Positions 23,530 through 33,859 of a stretch of DNA of 64,000 nucleotides are shown here, one piece after another. The notes below the pieces were generated by a model. It made no database searches, was not told where the DNA came from, and worked only from the letters and a program-made list of their open reading frames with translations. Each line of letters begins with the position of its first letter. Position 1 is the first letter of the stretch. The position numbers were made by a program, and so were the translations under genes. Where the stretch lies: assembly GCA_034387635.1 (NCBI GenBank), contig JAOANU010000010.1, positions 372,001 to 436,000 of the forward strand, read 5' to 3'. The stretch is from Rhodosporidiobolus odoratus (lineage: Eukaryota; Basidiomycota; Microbotryomycetes; Sporidiobolales; Sporidiobolaceae).

Positions 23530-24908
23530 TCACTGATGGTAGGTGTCCGCCGCGAAGTCCTCCGTACCTTTACTTCTGAGCCATACAATCTTCCGTCCAC
23601 TCGTGCCCAACGACCACTCAAAGCGCAATACTCGAGACTGACGAAGGTAAAACAGCAGGGTGAGGAGAGTTGGGTGTGCTATGAAAAAGTTGAGCGAAGA
23701 TGTGGCTGGTAGAATGGGGAACGGTATCTGCTTGTACTTCCCAAAGAGAGTGTCGTGGAGATGAAGCTCGCAGAGGTTAGGGAACAAGCGTAAAACAGTG
23801 CAAAGTGTCGCGACGTTCTCCTAGCAAGGAATGGTCAGCCCTCGCGAAAACTAAGCACAAACAGGTCACATACCGGCCGACACATGTTGGTGTAGCTCGT
23901 AGAAAGTGTGGCTATCTCAATCGAGGGTAACGTGCACACAACGTCCGGGACCGCTAAGCAGGGGCTCAACTTTAGGTCAAGCTCGCGAGTGCCGCTTGCA
24001 GCCAAGGTTTCGAAGAGCTGGACACTTGCAGCTTGCGTCATCGCCGATATTTCGGGGTCGTACAGTTCCGAAAAGATCTGATCGACGAGAGTAAGCTTCT
24101 GCAAGGGGGGAGCGGCGCCCTGGTCATCGAGCTGATGAGTCACGAGCGTACATGAAGCATACAAGACTGACATACCTTGCCTGCGGTTGCCTGCAGCAAT
24201 TGCATATACCCTTCGCTTAAGATCGCTGCGACTGTGTCGGGCTCAGCCGAACACAGGAACGATATGCTAAGGGAATGAAGGCTCGTCCAGGGGATGGGAA
24301 GTCCTTCGGGACTGGAAGTGACACACGAGTAGATCGTCAGATGGCGGAGTGAAGGGCATGGTTCCCCCAAAAGCTGCTGTAATACTGCAGTATGATTCGC
24401 GGGCCCGTGACCTTCGATTGCGAGGCTCGTCAGCTGAGGGAGATCGGGTCCGAGGCGGAAACTTGTATCCTCCGATATCACGGGGAGTTCAGCAGCAATC
24501 TTGAGACTCCGTAGGCATCGTAGATCTCTGAGAGTTTGCGTGAAAGCAAGGGGAAGGACAATTGGATCGTCCTGATCGATGTCGAATCCAAAAAGGCTCA
24601 GTGCCGTTAGGTTGAATGCGAGCGAGATTATGCTGCACTCGTAAGAGAACGCGAGTTCGTTGTCGGGGATGCCGAGTTCGAGTTTGCGGAGGAAAGGCTG
24701 GAGGTGACGGCGCCGTACGAGATTGCGGAGGAAGCGCGGCTGGTCAGAAGGCGTGACCTCGTGTGCGAAGACGGGAACCGCCAGCTTGTTGAGTCTGTGG
24801 CTGAGACACCAAGAGGCGAGCTTCTGAGAGTGGAGCATCGACTGAATGATGATTGCGGTCACGAGTTCGTCGGGGAGTCGGTCGAAGAATGAAGGTGCTG
24901 CTTCCGAA
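23530..24908 (-). CDS. F-box/LRR-like protein, copy D (probably intact)
   Basis: The first recognisable exon starts at 24908 after a TGATCCAG acceptor, so an unresolved 5' exon lies upstream. It opens with the F-box FFDRLPDELVTAIIIQSML, then repeated leucine-rich strands (LQPFLRKLELGI, NLTALSLFGFDI, CLRSLKIAAELPV, PQLTSLAIEGHG, PSLRHLTIYSCV). Introns with donors at about 24181 and 23874 connect to LQKLTLVDQIFSELYDPE and LCTVLRLFPNLCELHLHD. The terminus KIVWLRSKGTEDFAADTY corresponds to the family end. Frames stay open throughout. SCF substrate adaptor is the family inference. It is head to head with broken copy E. Confidence 0.65.
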
Positions 24909-25388
24909 CTGGATCAGCCAAGCATACGACCATGGGTGATGGATGCGAGGCGCACCGGTATCAGCTTGCTGTCCCGCCTCGCTGTGCTCTTCCTCTCCTT
25001 TTCCTCCTGCTATCCTCGAAGTCGAATCAGTCGCCTCAGTCCTGTGGAGCGTAGCGGTAAGCGATGATGGCTACTACAACGTATGTTCCTACTTACTGGC
25101 TCATTCTTGTAGTACCCTAAGGGGATCGAGCAGAGTGAGACGAAGTTGAAGGAAGAAGGGAAGATGAGACTCAACTTCCGGCGGCCTCCTTACAACTGCT
25201 AGAGTAGTCTGTAAATAGTCGGAAGGACCGAGTACGTATATACTCTACGGTCTGTGACTGACCGCGCGCTCATCGACTCTGTTGCGTAGAAATTCCAGCT
25301 CTCCACTAAATCGCATCGTCGAGGCGAGCGAGCACGCCAGTCCACCCGTTGCTCAGGGACTGCAAGGTGCCCAGATTCGTAAGCGACT
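24909..25388. other. Divergent region between F-box/LRR-like copies D and E
   Basis: Contains the unresolved first exon of copy D and both promoters. No other gene recognised. Confidence 0.4.
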
Positions 25389-26860
25389 ATGGACGCGCTA
25401 CCCACGTGCGCAATGACCGCTGAACGTGGACTCACTCAGCCCTTCCCCCTCCTGCGGGACTTCTTTCTCTCCCCGACGAGCCTCTTTCCGACATCCTCGA
25501 ATCCGTTCACGAAGGCGTCAAAATGTCGCAAGGACAGTCAGCCAAGCTCTTCGCCGCCGATGGGGACTCTCTCACGCTCAACAAGCGTCTTGACCGCCTC
25601 GCCCGCCCAATCTGGTTTCGCTCCCTGAAGCTCGTGTCGCCTGCCACAAATCGCGGCGTCAACTCCACGGATCGCATCTTCGATCGTCTCCTTACCGGTC
25701 ACAAGCTGCACCACCACATTAGGAGCATCGACCTCGATTTCGAAGACCAGGAGTACAGCGAACTCCGCTCGCGCTATCTCGCCTGGTCAACCTCGACACC
25801 CTCAGTGTCGACCTCACAGAGGCGCCGGCGTCGTGCTCTGAGTCTGTCCAACGCGTCCTGAGCACTTTCCCACAGCTGGTAAACTCCAAGCTGACAGGGA
25901 GCAGTGAGGGGAAGTCAAGTACTCCCTCGACGAAGCCGCACCGTCGGTACGGCATCTCGAGTGCGATGCAGACACTCTCAGCGGCATCCTTCTGTACGGC
26001 GCGAATAATCTGACTTCGATAGTGACCGACATCTCTGGCGATGCGAGCAGCGTCAAACTCGTCAATTGGGACCGAATTGAACGGATCCATCTTACCCATA
26101 TCTCGAGCGCAGCTGCAGCTGCACAAGCCGGATTGTGGAGCAAGGTCCGCGGTCTTTCTCGTGGCAGAGCAACATTCCTTGCCTGACCTCCCTTTCGATG
26201 CAGCAATCCAAATCCGAGGACTCTTCGCCAAGTGCGATCGCTTTGAAGCACCTGACGCTCAAGCTACATGGTTTTGGTCGTCGGTCTCCCCCGTTCATCA
26301 TTCTCGGCGACCTATTCCCCGTATTACGAGCTCTACAAACTTCCTCACTCGAAGCCCTCACTATCTACGAACTTCACACCCTTGAGTGGCCGAAGAACCC
26401 TCGTCTGTGCCTGCCGACCGTACGAAAAGTTACACTGTCAGGGAACTTTCGTCTTTTCTCGACGGTAAGCTGCGGCTCTTCCCATTTTACCGTGTCGCTT
26501 GACCAGCTGTTCACGGCTTGACCCTTCCTCCTGCGATTGCAGGCTAAGCTGAACGTATTCCGTACTTCCACGGATCAGTTCTCTGGTCTCACTCATCTCG
26601 CGCTAATTGGCGCCACGCTGGACGACCCGGAAGGCTTTGACATCAAACGCTACCGCGAGGTCGACCCGGTCGACCGTGCCTTTGCCTACCCTTCCCTCCT
26701 CGCCTCCTTGTTCTATCTCAGCTCTGCGACGGCAGTTCAGGACTTTTGCTGGAAGGCCAAGGACTACCCGGTCGAGTTGCGGTGGACGAGACGGTCACGT
26801 CTAGATGCGTTCGAGGCGGATTTGGTGAGGGAACCTGGCTCATTCCCACTCATCTTGTAG
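25389..26860 (+). pseudogene. F-box/LRR-like family, copy E (broken)
   Basis: ATG at 25389 could be joined by a very short 34-nt intron (25406-25439) to an F-box LLSLPDEPLSDILESVHEG (about 25463), then the family signature LTLNKRLDRLARPIWFRSL (about 25574-25630). The reading frame is broken near 25760-25790, after which the LRR text RLVNLDTLSVDLTEAP continues in another frame, and broken again at about 26140-26175 before SNIPCLTSLSMQQSK. A normal intron (about 26468-26541) leads into FSGLTHLALIGATL and the family terminus VELRWTRRSRLDAFEADL (about 26770-26825). Two frameshifts make a pseudogene likely; sequencing error could mimic this. Confidence 0.65.
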
Positions 26861-26996
26861 CGCGATCATTTGAGCTCGACAGCCGTGTGATGCACATCTT
26901 GTGCTCGACAGCTTGAGCGGGTGACAAAGAGCCCAACAACGTTCTCGTCCACGAGAGATCGGAAGGTACCGCGAGTTTGTCCTTTCCAATCGCAGT

Positions 26997-28110
26997 CTAC
27001 CACCTCCATCCTCCCACCTGCGCATTGATGACCTTCCTCCCCGAGCTTCCCACTCCAATACCATCCCCCTCGGTCAAGCCACGAATACTAGCCCTCCACT
27101 GGTCCTTCTTCCTCGCCCTCCTCCTCTCCTCCTCCGTCAACCCTTCAGCGAGTAGGACGTGCAACTTGGACGAAGGGTGGTGCTTGACTCCGTGTCGACC
27201 GCGACCTTTGATGTCGAGTCGGGCGAGGGAGGGACCTTTGGTGACCCAGGATTGCGCTGGCGGGAGGAGATTGGCGGTTTGAGCGTAGACAGGGGAGGCG
27301 AGCGATGCGTAGAAGGGCAAGCATGACGAGATACCAAGATGTGGGAGGGGAAAAGAGTGAAGGCGGCACGAGAGAGATAAAACACCATGGTCAGCGACTG
27401 AATGAGGATGACGAACAAAACCGCACGCACCCAGAACCAATTCTTCCCTCTTCAACCCCTTGGCGAGCGCATGATCCCTCGCCAGCGCGACCATACTCAA
27501 CAGACGAGGAGCCTGCTTCTTTTGCGAAGCCTGCAGAGCAGCACAAATCCGAGCATCAGCCTCTTCTTCCTCAAAGAGGGAAAGAACGGGGGAGCAGAAC
27601 GGGCCAAGCCACGCACCTGCAATTGGAGAATCGCCTCGTCTGCCGTCCTTCCCGCGATCAACCTTGCCAGATCATTCAGCTTGCGACGCGAGGTCTTGAA
27701 GTTGGCAGTCGAGGATTTGTGCTGCAGGTGGAAAGGGCGACTCGGCACCTCGTCAACGATACTCGTCGCAGAAGGGAGCAAGGGACGCGGCGTACAAAAG
27801 TAGGTTTCTTTGCCTGCTTTGGTGCCAATCCAGCCTTCTCCCTGGTCAAAGCGACGTCCTCATCTTCGGCTGCAACATCGAACACCGATTTGGGTTGCTC
27901 AGTCGGAATAGCTTGTCGCTGCGGTTCAGTAGTAGTAGATGTAGAGTCTTGCTTGTCTTTTGAGCGGAACAATCCAGAGAATAGCGAGGAAGAGAAGGAA
28001 GCGGAAGTTGAGGAATTAGAAGTGAAGGTGCGAGAGCTAGAGGGAGCTGTTGAGGGAAGAGCGCGGGCTAGGGATGAGAATGTGGACAGTGCTGATCGTG
28101 TGCACTGCAT
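26997..28110 (-). CDS. MRPL22: Mitochondrial large-subunit ribosomal protein uL22m
   Basis: Component of the mitochondrial 54S ribosomal subunit near the exit tunnel. Exons on the minus strand: 28110-27796, 27721-27617, 27530-27431, 27256-26997; phases close to 259 residues. The N-terminus MQCTRSALSTFSSLARAL is Ser/Arg-rich without acidic residues, as expected for a mitochondrial targeting sequence. The uL22 core reads TSRRKLNDLARLIAGRTADE and ILQLQ, then LARDHALAKGLKREELVL, then TKGPSLARLDIKGRGRHG and HHPSSKLHVLL, the hairpin that lines the tunnel. Upstream in-frame Met at 28266 is possible but would add a non-mitochondrial stretch. Convergent with copy E and 253 nt downstream of PIK1. Confidence 0.9.
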
Positions 28111-28363
28111 CGTGTAGTCGTTCTGAGTCGAGTTGAGGTGGAAATGGAAACGAGGGGGAACAACCGGAAACTTTTCACCAAGTTCGCTTTCGACAAAGTC
28201 GATGGCAGTCAAAGTCAGCCGGATCGGCATCAGACGGGGGTGCGACTCGCTCGTTGAACCGTCCACGCGAGAAAGAATAAAGCCAAAATCGCGACTGACT
28301 CATGTCTTTACGAGAAAATGACAGCTTCAAGATGAAAAACAGCTACAGCTATAGAAGGCAGCA

Positions 28364-31300
28364 TTAGAGGATACCGTTCGAGTACCCCTGGAAGAGACTG
28401 TACACGAGAACAAGGATCCGCCTTGTCAATCAAGAACCAGAGGAAGAAGCAAGAAGAAGAAGAGATTCAAACGCACTCGTACAACTTGGTGAATGAACTC
28501 GTGGCCGAGTTGAGGATGAGCTTGTCAGCGTAGTCGTCGACTTGAGCTTGAGTGAGGGAGAGCATGAAGCGCTCGCGAAGTTGTTGAGAGGTGAGGTCAC
28601 CGTTGGCGAAGCAATCGAGGGAGGAGTCTTTGGCCAAACAACGCGGTCAGCATGTGCAGCAGAGTCTCTTGCTCGAGATTCTCCACCACTGAGACGGGGT
28701 GCACTCGCCCCGACACAGCGGACATCCTAGCGGAAGAGCAACTCACCCTTCTGCATCAACTCCACCAGCGTGATGATCCTCTCCGCATGCTTCCTCACAT
28801 CTCTGAAGCATCGCTTGAACAACGCTCTGAACTCGCCAAACTTCTCACTGTCGAACCCGCCGAGGATGTCGATGTAATCTTGCGGAAGTTTGAAGGGGGC
28901 CATCTCGAAACCGAGGGAACCGGGAGAGTTGGAGAGCATGAAACCAAAGTCGATGTCTGGTAGGAGAGGAAAAAGAGCATGTCAGCATATGCGAGGCAAC
29001 CGAAAGGTTTCAGGCCGGGGTAGAACGGTGAAACAGACGTACGGACGAGATGTCCCTCCCGGTCAACAAGGATGTTTCCATTGTGTCGGTCCTTCAGCTG
29101 AAGCAGATAGGAGATCACCGAGTAAGCCGCCAAACTCTCGATGAACGCCTTTTGCGCCTTGCGGAATTTGGCCGAATGAGGGGGACCGTAAGTCTGCTCA
29201 ACCAGGGAAGCAAGCCCGTTAGCTTAGGCGAGCGAGGCACGCAACGAAACCTTGACGCACGTTGATGAAGTGATCGTAAAGTGTAAAGGATGTGAAGACT
29301 TGGGTGCTGTCCTCGGCGCGACGAGCATAGGCGTCCTTCTTGATCGAATGGACGGAGACAGCGTCCGTAATGGTCTCGACCAGACCCGAGTTCTCCGAGG
29401 TAACCAGGATGCGGAAGCTGTGCAGCCGTACAGCCCGTCGTCAGCTTGCTCTTTCTGTAGTTCATGACATCGGAGAGGAAGGCAACGAAGACGCACTAAC
29501 ACACCCAAGCCGGGCATTCCTCCTCCCTCCAAATCCGCCCAAATTCGCTAATCAGCTGAACGGCGAGCTGCTCTTGTCGCAGATCGGCGCCGGTCTTGAC
29601 GATGCACGAGAGGAGAGACCACTGAGGGAGGTGACCGAAAGGCGAAGCGGCGCGAATGCGAGCGGTCTTGCCAGCGAAAGATTCGGAAAAGACGGCGCCT
29701 GCGATGAGTCGGAAGGTGTCAGCAATCACACACAGAGTAGCTGAGCGCTCGAGCGTGAGGCAAGGGGCGACCGAGCGGGCGAGTGGCATGAGTCAGACGC
29801 GGCCGGAAAAGGCGCACCTGAGGGATCATCCTTATTGACCGCCCGCATAACCACCGCATTATCCTCCATCCCACCCTTGACGCCTCCCTTTGTCGCATCA
29901 CTCCACTCCCTCGCATCGCTCGTGTCCCCCCTCATCCTCTCCATCCGTTCCTCCTCAAGCGCCATCATCTCACTCATGATCCTCTCCCGAATAGCCGCCG
30001 CATCCTGCGGAGACAAGACTCGCGGTCGCTGAGTCGGGAGTGGAGCGGGCGTGGCTGAGCCGGAAGCGCCGACCGCGGCGGTAGAGGCTGAAGGTGCAGA
30101 TCCGCTTGTCGAGGCCGCTTTAGCAGCCGCCTGACTAAGCGCAGCAGCTTGAGCGTTCAATGGCGGTTGACCTGCAATAGCACTGGTCCCTTCCGCCGCG
30201 TGAGCCGTATCCAAGCTGGCCTTGGTCCCACTCGCCGCTTGGCCCGCCGCCGCAGCCGGCGTCTCCTTCTTACTCAACCTAGCCTTGACCGCTCCTAATC
30301 CCGCCCCGAGTCCATACCCAACAACACCCCCAATCCCAGCGACGGTCGCGACCGGAAGAGTGACCAGAGTCCCCGCAGCGGCGGTACCTGCCCCGACGAC
30401 TCCTCGAGAAGCAGTCTGCGAAGCGTCAAGTTGGGCGAGCATGATTGCGGCCATACGCATTCGTTCGGCATAGTCGTCGAGAGACATCGGAGCGCGAGAG
30501 GTGATGGATCGGCCACCAGGTCGGGCGGTTCCAGTCGTAGAGGAACGCTTCGTTGCTGGTCGAGAGTTGGGGGCGGATGCGCCGATTGTCGAAGTAGAAG
30601 TCGAGTCGTCGCCGTGACTACTAGCGATAGATGAGCGACGCTTGCTCGCGATCGATGAAGCGAAAGAAGCTGAACGTGGCCGCCCAACCGTTCCTCCAGC
30701 GCCTGCTGCTGTTGCTGCTGCTGCCGCCGCCTCCTTCTTCGCCGCATCCTTCCTAGCCCACGCCAACTCATCCGCCGTCCGGTTGTGAATCTCCACTTCT
30801 TCCGGTTCCTCAACCGGTGTGAGGAGGGGTTCGTCCCGCAACGAGACGTCGCCGTAAAGTTGCTCGACAAGGTCCATCTCTCCCGATGGTTCTAACGCCG
30901 AAATGTCCCCATCGAGGCTGTCAAAGGTAGGTGCGCCGTTCATGGGCGAAGTACCGAGCGCGTATTCTGCTCGTTCAAAGAATGGAGTGCCGGGGTTTGG
31001 AGAAGGGGAAGGAGCAGAACAAGATGAAGAAGAAAACGGCGGTCCACCTCTCGTGCCACCCTGTTTCGGCGGCATCGAGATGGCCAACGGTCCCGAACTT
31101 GTTGACCCTCCAAGCGCCCCCGTGGAGACTCCATCAAAGCTCGCCCTCCCATCCTTACCCTCGCCCTTGACCCCCTCAGGGCTCGAAGGCGGAGCCGAAG
31201 TAAGCCCATCCCTCTCCCTCAACGCCCTTCGCAAATCCTCCCAATTGCTCCTTCGATCGGGATCGAAGTCGAGATCTTCTTCGAGGACTTCAACGTAGAT

Positions 31301-33060
31301 GACGAAAGGGGCTCGATCGGCACTGTTCAGGACGACGGATTCGGAGGGGGAGATGCGGACTATGCGGGCTTGTTTTCGGCGCGGGGTAGGAGGTTTGGGT
31401 GTCGGATAGGGAGAGGAGGAGGGTGGTGAGGGGTCTACCGTCGATGACGAGGACAGCGAAATGGCGGGCTTGACAACGGCAGCGGAAGAAGAAGAGAGTG
31501 AAGGTAGCGGCGGTGGTCGAGTCGACATGCCGAGAGAACAGCCTCGAGGTAGGCCATGGTTGAGAACGGTGAGCTCAGCTCGTAATGAGGAGAGACGAGC
31601 GGGTTTAGGAACGAGGACGAGGCGAGTGGCGATATCTTGCAAGCTTCGCACGAGGTCGAGTTGCGACCGGCAAGCTTGCAGGAGAAGGAGATGCGAGAGG
31701 AAAGGTTTCGGGAGCCCATAACCGGGCAAAGTCGACCCGCTCAGGTGTTGAGCAGTCGATGAGGGTGACAACGACGAAGTGAGGAGACTGGAAGCCGAGT
31801 GGGAGGTTAACGACAAGGAGGGGACAGAAAGGGACGGCGTGGTATTTGCGCGAAGTGCATGATTGACGGAGCCGCTTCGCTTGAGGTTTGCTCCGATAGA
31901 CGTGAAAGGAGAGGCCGAAGGTTGTGCTTGATGACTTGCTCGATTCGGCTGCGGAGTCGAAGGAACGGAGAACGAGTTGGAGGTAATGAGAGGAGAAGGG
32001 AGGAAAGACATCGATCGCGACTCGTGGGCCGAAGAAAGCGGAATCTTGGGGGAAGGAACGATGCGGTCGCCGGGAAGGTAATTCGGCTGTGTGGAACTTC
32101 GTTTCGGCGTTCGAGAAGAGCTTTTCTTCCCTTTGGCCGAACCGTTCGCTATAGGTGTCGAATCTGTTCGTACAACCTTGCCCGGCTTGCCCTTGTCCCA
32201 GTGGTCCTCCTCACTGCCGCTATCGCTGTTCCCGCCTGCAACATTGGCCGCATCCTCCGCATCTGCGTCCTGCGCATCATCCTTCGACACCTGCTCTATT
32301 CTCCATCCTTGCTCGACCACCATCCTTCCGGCTACACCCAACAACCCCGGCATACCGAAGACAGCCGCCAGCAAACCAATACCGACGAAAGACGCCAGCG
32401 GCGCATTGACTTTTGGTGGAGGAAGAGCAGCGGTAATGTCGGTGGATGTAGAGGGTACTGGCGCAGTGGTATCGGTCGGAGTCGAAGCGGAAGAAGCGGA
32501 GGGGGGCAGGGGAGGATCGGTGAAGATGATGGCCTGAACCCGGTTCAAGATGCGGCGGCAGGCTCCAAACTGATCTGACTTGGGCGAGTTGGCGAGGTCA
32601 GAGAGTGATGCTTGTAGATACCAGAGTGTCTGCGGAGAAGAAGGTCAGGCTCGTGTACTTGCACGGGATTGGAAGGGGAATGGAATAGAGCAAAGAAGCG
32701 GCGCTGTTTCTGCAGACGTACGATCACCGCAATGTGCGAGTCCTCCTCACATCGCTCCAGAATGAAGTTCTCCAAGGCGGTTGACGGAGTAGGCCGTGTA
32801 ATAACCAAGTAGCTGCGGGGTGGGCATGATCAGGCTGGCAAGAACGTTGAAGATGGAAAAGCGCGGGCGTACCATAGTTGCGGCCAGTAGAACTCGACGT
32901 CCTCATACTCGAATGTGCGCAGTCGGTTGACAAGGTAATGGGTGATTCCGATCGAATTTGGGTAGGTCTTGAGGCTGTTCCAATAAAAGAACCCGGCGAA
33001 TGGATCGAGGGTGAGGTCAGCGAGAAAGTGACCTAAGCCAGGCGGACTTGTCGTGTGCAT
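28364..33060 (-). CDS. PIK1: Phosphatidylinositol 4-kinase, Pik1/PI4K-beta type
   Basis: Makes phosphatidylinositol 4-phosphate at the Golgi. Nine exons on the minus strand: 33060-32873, 32812-32722, 32629-29818, 29698-29503, 29417-29261, 29193-29043, 28956-28747, 28627-28477, 28397-28364; phases close to 1329 residues. The lipid-kinase-unique helical region is at the N-terminus ([47 protein letters not shown]). A very long, Ser/Pro/Ala-rich, largely disordered centre occupies exon 3. The kinase domain includes [14 protein letters not shown], the catalytic loop KDRHNGNIL, the HIDFGFML metal-binding motif (split by an intron at the His codon) and the C-terminal FQGYSNGIL. An in-frame TAG precedes ATG 33060. 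Exon 4/5 junction is the least certain. Divergent from RdRP 1, sharing about 0.8 kb. Confidence 0.93.
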
Positions 33061-33859
33061 CCTCTAGGCAGTTCCCCTGCTCTTTCCACCTCCCTTTTCG
33101 CCGTTCTGCTGTGACTGTTCTCCCCACACTCTGGCCACGACGCGCTGTCTGATGAACCGCGTTTCCCGTCCTCGTTCCGTCCTTGCAGGGCTAAAGATAG
33201 GTTTTACAGTGTACTGGGAGGTGTATTGATGCTTGTACGCTGTTGACTTACTATCCTATGGCGAGGTGAACGTCAAAGAAACCCGATTCAAACAAGCGAA
33301 GGAGGAGAGCGCTTCCACTTCCTCCGCTTTGTTCTGACGCCATACTCGAGGGCGTCCGGTTGGATCTGGTGACTTCTTGAAGGGTTTCAAGCGATGTAGG
33401 ATCTAGAGAGAGACGAGATGTTGATGAACCAACCCGACCACGACCTTCGCATTCGCATTTTGAGAATCTCTCCTCTTCATGTTACACTCACTCTTACAGA
33501 ACGAGCTATAGCTGTCTGTCCCGGGACGCTATTTCAATCCTCGCTGAACCTACCACAAATCAGCCGGTTACCGCGCGACTACTTCGACTTGTCAAGCAGA
33601 ACCCGGTCCGTCGGTGGACGCTACACCAGCGTACAACAGCAAGCACAGCTTTACAAGCGGTAGCGACGGGTCCTGGTCCCATGAGTGAGCGGGAGTACTC
33701 ATCCTGCACTGCAAACCTATTTCTATCGATACCGCGGAGGCCTTTTTCCTCCTGTGTTTTCGGCTTCAGTACCACATCAAGCTGGCCCACTCCAGCTTTC
33801 AGGCTTTCCTTACGCCCAAGCAGACGTCTACATTACCAATCGCCTTTCGCTCGACAAAC
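33061..33859. promoter_or_regulatory. Shared divergent promoter region of PIK1 and RdRP 1
   Basis: About 800 bases between the two start codons. No gene is supported; an open frame from 33681 into RdRP exon 2 is a read-through of the first exon region in the wrong frame. No TATA or named operator recognised. Confidence 0.45.
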
